Shown: positions 49,342 to 61,434, counted from the stretch's first letter. The stretch: DNA of 64,000 nucleotides from Epichloe hybrida (GCA_019022495.1 JAFEKR010000034.1:310001-374000), one strand, 5' to 3'. The notes: generated by a model not told the origin, from the letters alone. Numbers and translations are program-made.

Positions 49342-51410
49342 GGAAAAAAGACGAAAAAAAAGCACACACACACACACACACAAGGCATCTATCTGTCTAT
49401 ACATGAAACCAGATTTGAGGAGCACATGAAATAAGCGTAACGAGATACGAGGATTTGTTTGGCGTGATTATACGGACATGACATTAGTGAATGATTGCAT
49501 TAACAAAGGGTCGCCCCCAGCGACATGATGGATTAGGCTTTGTTATTCACTTTTGATATGAAAGTGTGCATTACTAGGATGGGAAGGTTTCTGGCGTCGA
49601 AAAGGGTTCTTGCGAAAGAGTCATGTTGATAGTTGATTTGCACTTTGCACTTGCAACTATCTCGAGTAATTGGCAGATGTGAAGGGTCTAGAGAGTGCCT
49701 GTGCATGAGAAGGAGTTGTCAATGAAGTAACTGGATGAGAATGATGTTTAGTATGCAGGTGATATGTGGCCCCATCGTCCTCGTATTGGGTCACTAGACT
49801 TGTTGAGCCTAATCCAGTCCGTAGCATGGGCATCAAAAGTATTGGCTGAGGACTTTTCCACAGGTCGGGTATCATCACGCAGGGGAGGCTGACTTTCTGG
49901 GGCAGAATACAATGATGCTTGATGTGGTTGTGAGTTGTGCTCGTGAGGAGCCAGGTCCTCAATCCGGGGGAACAATGTGAGGAATCAGGATGCATATTCC
50001 CCGCCCAGTGACGACCCCCCGAGGCCGGGTCGGTGTCTCTTTGTCTTGGGCAGCCATGGAACTGGACCAGTGGGCGTGAATAACTCGGTGCAACTTTGTG
50101 GGAAGTTGCCCAAGTTGGGTACGGATGGGAAAAACGGGGCGAGACTCGAGACTCGATGTCTTTTTTTTGTTTTATTTTAGGAAAGAGCGAGTGGGGAAGG
50201 CGTCCGGTGTCCAGTCCAGTCCAAGTCCGGTGATGACGTCCAAGCATGGTGATATCCTGCATTTGCACTCCAGACTTGCAGATGCAGATGCAGCATGTAC
50301 GTACGGATTGCTCTGGGCTAATACGACGAGCGCTCTCTCCATTTTGCCAGCGAAGCCGAAGACGGCCGTGGCACACACCCCATCCTTGAAGGCGCGTACG
50401 TGCATGTAGCAGGACGTCGGAAGGTTGGGCAACAGCTGCGGCAACGCAGGGCGGCCCGCATGCTGCAATTGGGCTGCGTCTGCGTCTGCGTCTGCGTCCA
50501 CGTTTTACCCGACACGATCAGAATTCCAGCACGCGAGCGCGAGGGAGAAGAAGCTCACTCATCAGCTCACCGGGTGTGCGGAGCAGAGTTGCACGGATGG
50601 TACAGCAACGGTATGTACATGTACATATGTACGTGGCGCGCAACGGGATGCCCCGCGATTAGCTGAAGGGGCATGCCCATGGAATCAATCAGTTGCCAGC
50701 TTTTCATTTTCTTTCACCCGTTTCGAGTTGGCGGGGCAGCCAAGCAAGAACCACCACTTGTCCGTCGCCTATTGCGTGGGCGCCTCCCCAATCATCATCA
50801 TCATCATCGTCATCTGATTCATCATGCACCAGCGCCTGACGAGACGTGCAATGCAAAGCAGGGTGAGGATTGGTGAGGATTCTGAGGAACTTGTGACGGG
50901 CCAATGGGCACCGACGTCGCAGAGCCAGACTGGGGCCAGATGAGCACCGCACAAATCTTAAAAATCTGCTTCCTCCCCTCGCCTCGCCCTACTTGTGTGA
51001 CCCCAACCAGCACGGTAGCTATACATGCATCATCAGTTAGCATCGACTTTGCGACGACGACCTGCGCATTCTCCATTCTCCGTGTTCCTGGGTTCCTGTG
51101 TTGTGTGTCTTGGTGGATAGTACGGACTACTCCGTACGGACTAGTGGGGGGGGTTTTGTTGCTCCATTCGATTCCAGGGTTCATTCTCCGAAACATCTTC
51201 ACCGACACCACCAAGGTGGGGTTCGAGACATCTTGAACCGAACCACGCGTGATTCAATACCGCCTTTTTGGCACTCCTTGGGAGCTCGCCGAACTATGAA
51301 GCTATAGCTGCCTCCCAGTCCCTTCCCGGCCAGATCTGCTGTCGCTCGACCTCGACCTCGAGCCGACGAGCAGCGACCAGAGGTTTCGGCCGCTTGGCTC
51401 TCCCACCAAC
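49342..51410. other. Intergenic region, no firm gene
   Basis: Contains a CA repeat (about 49363-49382), a GTCTGC repeat (about 50480-50500), an ATC repeat (about 50795-50812) and TACATGTA at 50616. A minus-strand frame at 49748-49975 has balanced composition but no start, no partner exon and no domain. Confidence 0.5.
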
Positions 51411-53190
51411 ATGCCGCTCGAACAAACCGTCACCATAGTCAACAACTCGGGCAAGATAATTAGCACCGTACGTTTGCCCCGTCCGCGCTCATGACACTCG
51501 CGGCGCTTTTTGGACCACCGAAAAGTGACTGACAGTGCTTGAACAGGGAAAGCAGCTTTTCTCCATCTTCAAAGAGGCAAAGGCATCTTACGACGAGAAA
51601 AAGGCAGAGATCAAGGGACTAAGGCGCGCCGAGACGTTCGACCAGCCACGAGCCTTGCAACGCCAGAATGACCATCGTCGCCCACGAACCTTGGCCGCCC
51701 GGCACGCCACGTATGAGCCCGAGTATTATACCGAGTATGATTACGGCAAAAACCCCCCCGAATATTCAGACGGTCGGAGCCGTTCGTTCGACGTATACAG
51801 CGAGACAAGCTCTCGGAGGAGTCATCGGCGTTCGCCTTCTCAAACCAAACAACGACACCACGTCTCCAGAAGCCGTCCCGCGTTGACGGAAAGCAACCTC
51901 AAGACACTGAGTGAGGTATCCAGCACGGCTCCAAGCAAGGCACCGAACAAGGTTTCGGCGCGGAAAGCATATCGCAGCCCCTACGCAGAGACTCTTCCAA
52001 AGGATAGCCGCATCTCTTGGATGAACCTGACGCAGTGTGACACCAAGATTGCTGCCGAGCCGGATTGGAGGCAGAGCACCCTTCTGCCACGCAGGCGATC
52101 CGAGCCAGAGATCGGCACCCACCAAACACCCAAGGCCAAGGAAATCGATATGCATCTCGCCTATGGCAACGTCCCCCCGGACTTGGCAGATAGAGTTGAC
52201 CTTGATCCGTCCATGACGGGCGAAAATCAAGCAAACCAACTCGTGCGCAGGGTTGAAGGCCTCTTGGACGAAGCGCATTGTGTGCAGCATTCGGCCACGT
52301 CCATCATCAAGCATCTGCAGGAGAAGCCAGAGGCCGCAGCCGCAGTCGCACTGACGCTTGCCGAGTTGTCCGCCGTGGTCGGCAAGATGTCGCCCGCATT
52401 CCTCGGCTTCCTCAAAAGCGGATCTCCGGCCGTCTTTTCCCTACTCGCATCACCCCAGTTCTTGATTGGCACCGGCATCGCTGTTGGCCTCACTGTCGTC
52501 ATGTTTGGCGGGTGGAAGATTGTCCAGCGAGTGAGGGAGCAGCATGCTGCTCGCGAAGCGTTAGCATGGGAAGGGACCTCGGCCGATAGACCGGCATTGT
52601 TGAGAAGTCGGAGTGAACAGCAAGCCCCCAGCTATGAAGAAGCTTTGATTGTCGATGATGAGCTGAGTACCATTGAGACATGGCGGCGAGGCATCATGCC
52701 TCCCGGCGCGGATAACGAAAGCGCTGATATCGAGCTCATCACGCCCGTGGCGGAGCGAGCTCAGAGAGAAAAGTACAGCAAGGATGACTTTGACGTCCGC
52801 TCACACAGAAGCACACGCACGGAAAAGACCAACAAGACAACAACGAAGACATCCAAGACGTCCAAGACGTCGAAATCTAGCAAGACGCAAAAGACGTCTA
52901 GTAAAGGCAAAGAGAAGGAGGTCCCCGGAGGCCGCAGCAGCAGAAGAGCCACTGTCGAGAGCATTGCCGGCGATTCAGAATTGGGCACGCGCAAGTCTAG
53001 CAGAAAGGACAAGGACAAGGAGCGACCTAGAGATGGAGGTGTCAAGATGATTGAGGATGGTCGGAGCAGTGGCATGGAGCTCATGTTTCGACCAAAGGCG
53101 CAGAGCCAGGGCGACAATATGCTGAAGGCGCTCTTCAAGAGCAAGGACAGAAAGGAAAGGGGGAGCAGGACTGAGCTTGTCATGGCGTAG
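51411..53190 (+). CDS. Fungal single-pass membrane protein of unknown function
   Basis: Two exons (51411-51467, 51547-53190; 79-nt intron) give 566 aa. The tiny first exon encodes MPLEQTVTIVNNSGKIIST and continues into GKQLFSIFKEAKASYDEKK, a segment that looks conserved in form. The middle is disordered and Arg/Ser-rich. A helical segment precedes one membrane helix at about 318-345 (SPQFLIGTGIAVGLTVVMFG). The tail is very Lys/Ser/Thr-rich with TKTSKTSK reiterations and ends in a basic stretch. No signal peptide. I do not recognise a family name; the topology is seen, the role unknown. Confidence 0.82.
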
Positions 53191-53449
53191 ATGGGCCAGG
53201 GATGATGATACTACAGACAATAGGCACACGGAACCGAGACCCATTCGGGATTGATGCTAGACCCCCTATACTAGAAGGCATAGGGATGACGAGGAAAGAA
53301 GAGGGCGTTCTGGACGGCGTCGAAGCACATATGGGACAATTTGGAGATGCGCGCGATGTAATTCAACGTGTCCTGTATATAATGTCTTGTCTACTTTTTT
53401 CCTTTTTTTTTTTCTCTGTTCAGAGCACGTCTTAATTAGATTGAACTGG

Positions 53450-54180
53450 TCACAATTCTAAAGAGGCACCGGCACTGGCCATGGCGTATATGGGATCCAC
53501 CATGACCACCTGGGTTTCGTTCATGTTGGCCGCACGAAACGAGTACGAAAACTGCCAGTTGCTCGCGGCAGCCGCATGCTCGCCCTTGTTGTTGAGAAGC
53601 ACGAGGCCTGCACGGGTCCCTGCACGGAACGCCGGGATACTTGGTGGGCATCCTCAGCACGGCGTCCTCGGCCGCCTCGCGGGGCGGCGTGCCTCTTCCG
53701 CATACTTTCCACGGCCTGATAGCACGGCGAGAAGCGCATCATGATGTCGTCGACGCCCACGCGGCGCCCACGCGGCCGGGCACCTCGTGGGCTTTTCCCG
53801 TTTGTCGTGGTCCCGGCCGCCACGGCGACGGCGTCCCTGATGCGATGCGGCGAAGGGGCCCCCGACGGCGCCGACGTCCGTGGTGGTGCCGTCCATGATC
53901 ATGGCGTCGAGCCGTCGTCTCGCACGCCTCGTCAGGAGGGGGAGCCGCCGTAGCCGACTGTGCCGTCGCACCGGCTCTGCTCGCACGCTGAGAGGCCGGC
54001 CTGGACGGCGTCGAGCACCGGCGTGTGCGGGCGGGGCGGCTTGTTGCGGAGCGCCGAGGACGCCGCGTCGGCGGCGACGGTGAAGGCGCCGGACCAGGTG
54101 TGCACTATCATGGGGGGTGATGCGCTGACGCTCGCGGCGGGGAGCATTGGGAACAGCAGGGCGATTCCCTGGAGGGTGGT
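53450..54180 (-). pseudogene. Glycosylasparaginase (N4-GlcNAc-asparaginase) pseudogene
   Basis: Reading the minus strand in shifting frames gives family blocks in order: SRCDGTVGYGGSP, LDAMIMDGTTTDVGAVGG, RIRDAVAVA, AGTTTNGKS, IMMRFSPCYQAVESMR, EAAEDAVLRM and TRAGLVLLNNKGE. They lie in at least four different frame steps. A large internal part between RIRDAVAVA and AGTTTNGKS is missing. That part normally holds the autoproteolytic catalytic threonine. A stop (TAG) stands where the start codon would be expected. The region is about 70% GC. Active members cleave the Asn-GlcNAc bond of glycoproteins. The frame breaks are too many for sequencing error alone. Confidence 0.85.
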
Positions 54181-54527
54181 CTACAGGGGCGACTTTTTCT
54201 TTTTCTTTTTTTTTTTCTTTGTTTTCTGGGAAAGGGGGGAGGAGGTTGTTGATGAGAAGGCGGATGGAGGCAGGGGGGGGGATCTTTATAACAGTCACGC
54301 GGACCGGACCGGACCGGACACGCTGGGTAGGCTTTAGGTACGACCTGCCCTCACTTTGCCAAGCTCCAAATAAATGGCCATGTCGAGCATAACCTGTGGT
54401 TCGGTTCCAAACGCTTTCCCTGTCAAAGAACACGACATCAATGCCAATCTACAAGATGACATGGCCAACCCCCCCTCCCCCAGCATGAACCGGCAGTCCT
54501 AAATATAAACCCGCTGTGAAATGATTT
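54181..54527. other. Short region between pseudogene and P450 gene
   Basis: Upstream of the pseudogene and 3' of the P450 gene. A T-rich tract at 54193-54218 and a CCGGACCGGA repeat near 54300. No gene. Confidence 0.5.
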
Positions 54528-56533
54528 CTATTCCAATCGCTCGAATCTGATCCACAGCTTTTCCGTGCCTGATCCGTCCAGGAATCCGTCATCACCCGGA
54601 TATTTTGATTCATCGGCAACCGTGGTTCTGAAGTTGGCATACACGGCCGCCAGAGCGTTGCGCATCACTGCATGCATAGCACACGAAGAAAGAGTCAACT
54701 TATTGCAATCTCGAGGAGGACATTGTCAGCGGCTCCGACTTACGCTCATTCGCGACATGTTGACCAATACATGCCCTGCTGCCTCCGCCAAAGGCGAACA
54801 GCGCTCTGTTCTTCCCGTCGGCGGAGGAGTCGGAGGAGGTGCCTCCCTCGCCCAGCCAGCGATACGGATCCCAGACACGAGGCTCGTCGAACAGATGGCC
54901 ACTGCGATGGAGCAGGTGCGTGTAAGCCCCGACGCGGACACCAGGAGGGATGTCCTTGTAGGGGCCGATGACCGACGAGCGGCCCGGGGGAGTCACGCGA
55001 GGATCCATTGATGGCGGGCTGTTGCGCAGTCTGAGGCCTTCCCTGATGACGGCATTCAGGAGAGGAAGGCGCTGCAGATCTTGCGGAGGCGGCAACTGCT
55101 CATCTGCGACGTTCTGTTCGTGGTGGCGCGCGGGGAACGGCCCGTCGGTCACGGAGACGAGTTCTTTGCGAAGTTCGTCTTGGACCTCTTGGTGCTTTGA
55201 AAGTTGGTAGAAAATGTAGCTGAACGCGATGCCTTTTATATATATATATATATATACATGTATTAGCGCCAAGGATTCGTTGTTGGTCACTGGATTCTAT
55301 TCTGGGGCTTTATCGAGAAGCAGGGTGAGGGCTCTTACCGACAGTTTCACTTGCAGGCCCTGTGTTATAAAATCAGCAACTGAGTCGAGAACTGCCGGGC
55401 ATGACCATGCGGCCACAGAAACTTCTCACCAATGTGGTCGTTGCATTCACTCGCCGTCTCTCGGCGCTGCTCCGCATTCATGACGAACGCTCCTCCGTCT
55501 CCGTCTCCGTCTGTGCCGCCGGCGTCCCGTGCCATCATCCCGTCCCTCACTGCGCTGAAGAGAATCGGAAAGTCGCCATCGGCAAGCCCATGGTCGCGGC
55601 CGGAGGGGCATGACCGGACAAGACGATCATCAAGCCTGTCCACCTTGCGGCTTGACCACTCCTCGCTGCGCTGCCTGGCCTCCGAATACCCATCCGGGAG
55701 CAGACGGAACCCGAGTGAGCCCATGCAGCGGGCGAACCACCCGAACTCGGTCAGAAGGGTGACTGCTCTCGACTGGAAAATGAGCGAGAAGGTATCGAGC
55801 CATAGCCGTCTCGCATCCAGGTCCTGTATAAGATTGTACGACTCGGACAGGCCGAAAACAAAGGCCGACATGGAATCCACCGCGTACGCATGGAGGAGCG
55901 GCAGGATGTCCAGGCTTCCAGAGGGGCTCTGCGACGCCCGCGTCACGGCGGGAATGACTCTGCCGAGCAGCACGGACTTGAGGATGCTCCGGAAGTGAGG
56001 CGAAGTCTGGACAAACGATCTGGAATAGATGAGGGAGATGCGGGCTCGGCGGTGGCTGTGCTGTCTTGCGTCAAGGGAAGTGAACATGTTGCGGACACTG
56101 TAGGGAAAAAAACATTTTAGCTCAGATTCATATTAAGTGAGTCATGTTCCTTTTTCCCCCAGAGTCACCGCGCATGCACGCACCCGTGGGTCATAAAGTA
56201 GTCGTACGTCTTGTACTTGTCGAGGTTTCTCTTCCCCACGCCGTAAACGCACTCGAAGCCGTCCTTTGAGTTGGTCGCGATTTCGCCGGGCCCGACGCGT
56301 ACATACGGCCCTTTTCTCTCAAAGGCAGCCGCCACGGCGTCGAAATCGCTGCCCCTCCATCTGTGCCATTGTATCCAGATGGTGGAAAAGGAGGCGAGCG
56401 GGTGGGCGGCGGGGACTCTGGAAAGGGGCGACAGGAAGACGGGGTGAAGAAGCAGCTTCCACGCGAGTATCGCCGCAACGACCGCCAGCCCGAGCCGTTG
56501 CCATTGCTCGAGAATCGGGGTAATGAATGCCAT
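54528..56533 (-). CDS. Cytochrome P450 monooxygenase
   Basis: Five exons (56533-56184, 56097-55430, 55359-55339, 55232-54744, 54667-54528) give 555 aa. An N-terminal membrane anchor (about 10-32) is followed by the ER P450 fold. The I-helix region is assembled across the 21-nt third exon (GPASETV). The K-helix ExxR is Glu411-Arg414 in VIREGLRLR, and the heme ligand is Cys501 in FGGGSRACIG. The segment before the I-helix has a GDGDG run and may be a flexible insert. P450s insert oxygen into small molecules with NADPH reductase. It is divergent from the amidinotransferase gene, which suggests a shared pathway. Intron 3 contains a TA repeat. Confidence 0.9.
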
Positions 56534-57596
56534 GTCACTTGATTCTCTTGCGGTGCGGCAGCGTGGAAGTGAGTTGAAGAGGAGAAAGATGGGGGATGTC
56601 AACGGCGGACGGCATTCACGGGAAGAGTGCGGAGACGAGACAAGGCTGAAAGGAAATCTGTTGTGGAACAGGACCTTCTTGTTTTGTTTCCTTTTGGTTT
56701 CCACCGTCAGCTTACTCATGCAGGTGGTGTGAGAGGTACACGAGAAGTCGAGACGGTGTGGGCTGGGAATCGTCATCGTGAGACACGATTGATAGTTGGA
56801 TGAAATCTATGCCTTTACTCCGCATGTCCATGATGTAGAATGAAATCAAATAAAAAGCGTGTACTCTGTTGGTACCTCGGATGATGAACTTAGCCGCTTA
56901 TAAATGTAGTTTATATTTGAGCACCGCTTTCGACGTAATTATGATGGATGGGATGCAGTTCGACAATGTCTTTGTTTCTTTCACAGCGAGTCAGCCATCA
57001 TGGTCATGGAAATACATGGGCTAGTCCTATGATTGAGGCCCCGAGTCCCTGGTGAGCCCATTGACCATGATGTTGATGTGATGGTCCGACGAAGCTCACG
57101 TATCATCGATGCAGATTGCTTTGGGGAATGAGCTGCATACAGCTGCACTGCATACAGCTGCGGCTGGCCACGACTGAGTCATCACTTCTTCTTTTCCGTG
57201 CGTCTCCTGCTCGGTGTGATTTCTCGGTCAAGTACGAATGACGAATTACGTTGCGCGATCTGATCTGATCCCCGAGCGGAAGAGGTGCATCCACACCGGT
57301 TTTCCCGGGAAAATGACAACTTCATGAGATTCTAGGAAGATGGAAAGGGAATGATGATTGCACTTCCAATAATCCACCCCGGAAACGGAGGTATTTGGTC
57401 CTTGGATTGGGGCCGATCCGGACTCGGCCTACGTGTGAATATGAATACGATCAAAGAAGGAAGGGTCAAAAGCTCCCCCCCCCCCCCCCCCCCCCCTCTT
57501 TCTCCTTATTCTCGATTCGCATCAACTTTGTCCTGCACGGTTCTCGCTCATCGCGACTCTTCTCCCCCATCTTGCCTCCGTAGACTAACCATAACA
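56534..57596. promoter_or_regulatory. Divergent promoter region P450/amidinotransferase
   Basis: A 1,063-bp space between two divergent start codons. It contains a 22-C run at 57475-57496, about 100 bp before the amidinotransferase start, and a CTGCATACAGCTG-type repeat near 57131-57163. No coding frame is supported. Confidence 0.5.
57475..57496. repeat. Poly-C run of 22
   Basis: An uninterrupted C homopolymer followed by a pyrimidine tract, in the presumed leader or core promoter of the amidinotransferase gene. It is likely length-variable and hard to sequence. Confidence 0.9.
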
Positions 57597-58664
57597 ATGA
57601 CCGCAGGAGATGCGACACTCATCTCGGCTGACAATGAGTGGTCACCGCTCAGGGCCGTCATTGTCGGCCGTGCCGAGAACTCGGCTTTCCCCTCGGAGCC
57701 AGCACACATGATGGAGGCTACGATGCCCGCGGAGCATGCCGCCAACTTCAGGCTGGGCAACCCGTTCCCGGCAGAGATCCTGTCCAGAGCACAGGAGGAG
57801 CTCGACAATCTCGCTGCCATTCTCCAAAGCGAGGGCATCCGGGTCTACCGGCCCAAGAAAGTCGACTGGCTCAAAGAGGGCGGCTACACGGGTGCCATGC
57901 CAAGAGACGGGCTTTTGACAGTTGGCAGCACGCTTATCGAGGCTCCGTTCGCATGGGGATGCAGGCGCAACGAGATTAACCTGGGGTACGCGGATATCCT
58001 GAGCGAACTTGGCGCCGGCGGCACATCCAGGATCTGCCGAGCGCCGCAGATCATTGGAAAAGACACGATATACGACGACGGGAAGATCAAGGGGTCCGGC
58101 AGCGGCAACGACAGCAGCCACTGGGTCGTGAACAACTCGAGACCGGCGTTCGACGCAGCTGACTTTATGCGGTTCGGCAAGACCATTATCGGGCAGCTCA
58201 GCCACGTTACGAATCGAAAGGGTGTAGACTACCTTCGAGCAATCGTTCCCGGGGGCTACTCGGTCGAAATCCTCGAGACCACTGATGAGCATGCCATGCA
58301 CATCGATGCGACAATCTTGCCGCTGCGCAAGGGCCTCCTGGTATATCATCCCGAGCGGACCAGCGAGGCGGCCCTGCGAGGCCATGACGTCTTCCGAGAC
58401 TGGGAGCTTCATGCCTATCCCTTCGCGCCGCAGCAACGGGAGCCCCCCGGCCCCCCCATGTTCATGTGCTCTCCGTGGCTGCTCCTCAACGCTCTCAGCC
58501 TGGACGAGAACAGGATCATGGTCGAGGCCAATGACACGCAGTTCGCATCTTGGGTAACGGACAAGTTTGGGATGACGCCGATACTGTGTCCTTTCCAGCA
58601 TGTGAACAGTATTGGCGGATCGTTCCACTGCGCCACGGTGGACCTTGTCCGATCATCGGCGTAA
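57597..58664 (+). CDS. Amidinotransferase (glycine amidinotransferase family)
   Basis: Intronless, 355 aa from the ATG in ATAACAATG. The family transfers the amidino group of arginine to an amine. The catalytic triad can be seen: Asp189 in FDAADFMRFG, His235 in HAMHIDATILP and Cys345 in GGSFHCATVD. The N-terminal ADNEWSPLRAVIVGRAE block and GYADIL also fit. The length is shorter than human AGAT (423 aa, with a mitochondrial peptide) and like bacterial pathway enzymes. The acceptor amine is unknown. Neighbours (P450, ligase, decarboxylase remnant, dioxygenase) suggest a guanidino-containing specialised metabolite. The gene is intact, unlike two nearby genes. Confidence 0.93.
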   Translation: MTAGDATLISADNEWSPLRAVIVGRAENSAFPSEPAHMMEATMPAEHAANFRLGNPFPAEILSRAQEELDNLAAILQSEGIRVYRPKKVDWLKEGGYTGAMPRDGLLTVGSTLIEAPFAWGCRRNEINLGYADILSELGAGGTSRICRAPQIIGKDTIYDDGKIKGSGSGNDSSHWVVNNSRPAFDAADFMRFGKTIIGQLSHVTNRKGVDYLRAIVPGGYSVEILETTDEHAMHIDATILPLRKGLLVYHPERTSEAALRGHDVFRDWELHAYPFAPQQREPPGPPMFMCSPWLLLNALSLDENRIMVEANDTQFASWVTDKFGMTPILCPFQHVNSIGGSFHCATVDLVRSSA

Positions 58665-59804
58665 ATGCGGAGGACGGAGACTCAATAATTGCTGGAGGTA
58701 GAGGAGAGGAGACAAGAGAGAAATCATGATACTCCGTAGATGAATCAATCAATCAGATGCACCCTCGTGTTGAAAAATTGCCCGCTCACACGCCACAATG
58801 CCACGAGTTCAGACCCCAGACTCGGCCCACGGAGTAGATGAAGCGCATCTCGATTCACTCTGACTCCAGATGTTCAATTACAGGCTTTCGAGTCCCCAAC
58901 CTTACTAGCTCTCATCTCGTCTCCGCAGGTTCGGCATGTCCCGCCTTAGCCAGCCTCGTTGCTCTTTTCGGGATCGGCCGCAGGTCACCCCCCTGATCCC
59001 TGAAAAACTGAAACAAGAAAAATACCGCAACACGGAGCCGGTCGATGAGATGAGATCTTACGTAGCACGCGCACGAGTGGGAAAAATGGCGGTCCGTACG
59101 GACTACTGTTCGCCTTTGCTGGGGTCGTTGTCCGAGAATGGATTTTTCCTTCCAGCCGACGATAAAGTCATCCAACAGGATGCGTAGCCTGTAATCCACA
59201 TGGGATGGGGACTAATTAAAGCGGTTGAGCACTGATGAGCAGCGGTGACGCGATATTCTGGCGGAGCTTGTTTCTTCGACAGGCCGGCCTGCCTGACTGA
59301 GGCTTGGCCACGTAGTAGCTGATCCCGGTCTATCAGCCCATGCATGCACGTGTGTCTGTGCCTCAATCTGCGGGCTGACAGAAAAAAGTGGAAGAGATTT
59401 TGGGAATGAAAGGCTTCTGTACGCCGCAGCGCCATGTACCCGGTACAAAGCAATGAGCATCGTGAAGTTCTTGTTTGTTTTGCAAGTGGAGAGTTTTCTC
59501 GTCCACCCATCTTTATGGAGCGGAGCGCCCAGCCCGCGCCATGGATCAACGGGGTTGTTGAGAGAAAGTCCTAGGCAAGTCGGGGGATTAAGCCAATCAC
59601 ATGTCGAGATCATCCGTCATCGATCCATAATAGGTTCCATAATAGGCGCACGCCTTTCAGCTCCGTGCTAGCGACCGATTTATTTCCAAAGACGTCATGG
59701 TCCCAGATGTGCCAGTCCTGTCATGGCCTGTCCAAAGAGGCAGTGAAGCTCGTCTTCCCATTGATCACTGGCTGTTCGTTCAGTCCTCATTCTTCACCGC
59801 GAAG
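58665..59804. other. Intergenic region, no gene seen
   Basis: Between two plus-strand cluster genes. Holds two TACGGAGT-like words (near 58732 and 58831). An in-frame ATG at 59697 could extend the next gene by 36 residues. Confidence 0.5.
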
Positions 59805-61413
59805 ATGCCGTTTTCTTTGCAAAAGGTATTGGCCGCCGGCCAGATTCACCCGTTTTACAACTCGAGCGTGCCGTATCCCCCTAGCCCCGAAAGGGTAAAG
59901 AAGCTACAGGAAGATGCTCGAGCCGGCGAAAAACTGGACTTGAAATCGTTCAAGATACTCCGGAAAGAAACCCTGTAAGAGACGCTGCCCGAGTAACGAG
60001 AGTCACGATGGGGCCTGGGAATCTCAGGATATACTTCATATCTTGTCGCTCATAGTACTCGCTCACAACTAGGTACGACGTGAACGAGAGATTGCTAGAT
60101 GACCTCAGCCCCCAGAACTACTTTCGTCACCGTGCATACGTTAGTTTGACGGGCGGCGGATCTGGTTCGCGGTCGTTATCCTTCCTCACCGACGTGGATG
60201 AGAACCGCAAACACCGCGCCGAGTTTGGTCAATTCCTGCGAACCGCGGGCCTGATTCAAAACGGCGACTGGCTTCTCACGACTCACTCTGCCGGCAATCT
60301 GTACAGGCACGTTCGGGCGGAAACCCCTTGTCACTGTTCATGATGAGACGCAGAGGACTTTTTCATCTTTTGCCCCCCCAACAACCCCCCCCTCCCCGGC
60401 GAGAAAGTGGTACTGACTGACGAGTAAACACGGTTCGGCCATGTAGATCGTTGGACCTCATGTCGGAAACAGCTGAGAACGCGGGAGCCGCTGTTTTGAG
60501 CGCCGGAAACTACATGTCGCCAAAGGACGTTGTGGAGTCCTTGAAGAAGTACCATGTAAACGTTCTCTGTGGCGGAAGCAACCAGATAGTGCAGCTTGCG
60601 CATTTCATCTCAACCCTCCCGGAACAGGAGCGGCGGGCGCTGAAGCTCGACAGAATCATCTACACCTCAGAGGTGCTCAACAAGTCGCAGAGAAAGCTGA
60701 TCAGGGCCGTCCTGGGCAACATCAAGATATGCTCCATCATGGGCAGCGCCGAGGCAGGACCCTGGGCCGTCAGCCACCCTGATATCACCGGGGTGAATGA
60801 TGAAACTGGCGTCCAGGACTTTGTGTTCGACACCCGCTCCATGGTGGTCGAGATCTTCCCACTCTCCGTATCGGAAGATGGCGGCCACGCGGAGCCGCTG
60901 CCCGAAGGCGAGCAGGGCATCGTCGTGCAGACGTCTCTCTCGCGAATGCGCAACCCGGTCATCCGCTACAACACGGGCGATGTGGCCTCGATCCATCCCC
61001 TGCCCGAATCTGCGCGAGAACACGTTCCCGCGGGGGAGTGGGAGCACCTTCGCGTGCTGCGTCTCCATGGGAGGGACAGACGGTTCGGTTTCAAATGGAA
61101 CTCCATCTACTTCCAATTCTCCGACATCACCGCCACCATGAACAATGAAGAGTGTGGGATCCTGCAGTGGCAAGTGATACTGGATCAGCTGGAGGAATCG
61201 CGAGAGACCACCATCGAACTCCGCCTTCTTTGTCCGCCCCGGGGACCCGAGTTCCTGCCCCATCAAGAGGTGGTTGGACGTCTTCGGAACTTCTTCAAAG
61301 TGTATGCCGGAAACGAGCATCGTTTCAAAGTCGCGTTTGTGAATGACATGGACGAGTTTGAGCGGAGCACGACGGGCAGGAAAATTATCAAGTTTGTGAA
61401 TAGAGTTGCTTAG
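59805..61413 (+). CDS. PaaK-like AMP-dependent acyl ligase / adenylating enzyme
   Basis: Three exons (59805-59974, 60073-60306, 60447-61413) give 456 aa, like phenylacetate-CoA ligases (about 440). Blocks visible: VSLTGGGSGSRS (phosphate-binding loop), LSAGNYMSPKDV, SIMGSAEAGP, and RMRNPVIRYNTGDVA near the AMP-binding Asp. A small C-terminal domain ends in GRKIIKF with the expected lysine. The family activates carboxylic acids as AMP esters, then to CoA thioesters. The second intron appears to be GC-AG (AG|GCACGT), because only that donor restores YR-SLDLMSE. No signal peptide. Downstream neighbour is a decarboxylase pseudogene on the same strand. Confidence 0.85.
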
Positions 61414-61434
61414 GTTGAATGCAGAAACAGAGCC

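Noticed and set aside
49748..49975. 75-codon minus-strand frame with balanced composition
   Set aside because: It has no start codon, no supporting splice acceptor upstream and no recognisable domain.
53654..54433. 259-codon minus-strand frame as an intact gene
   Set aside because: It crosses several frames of the glycosylasparaginase relic and contains only pieces of that family.
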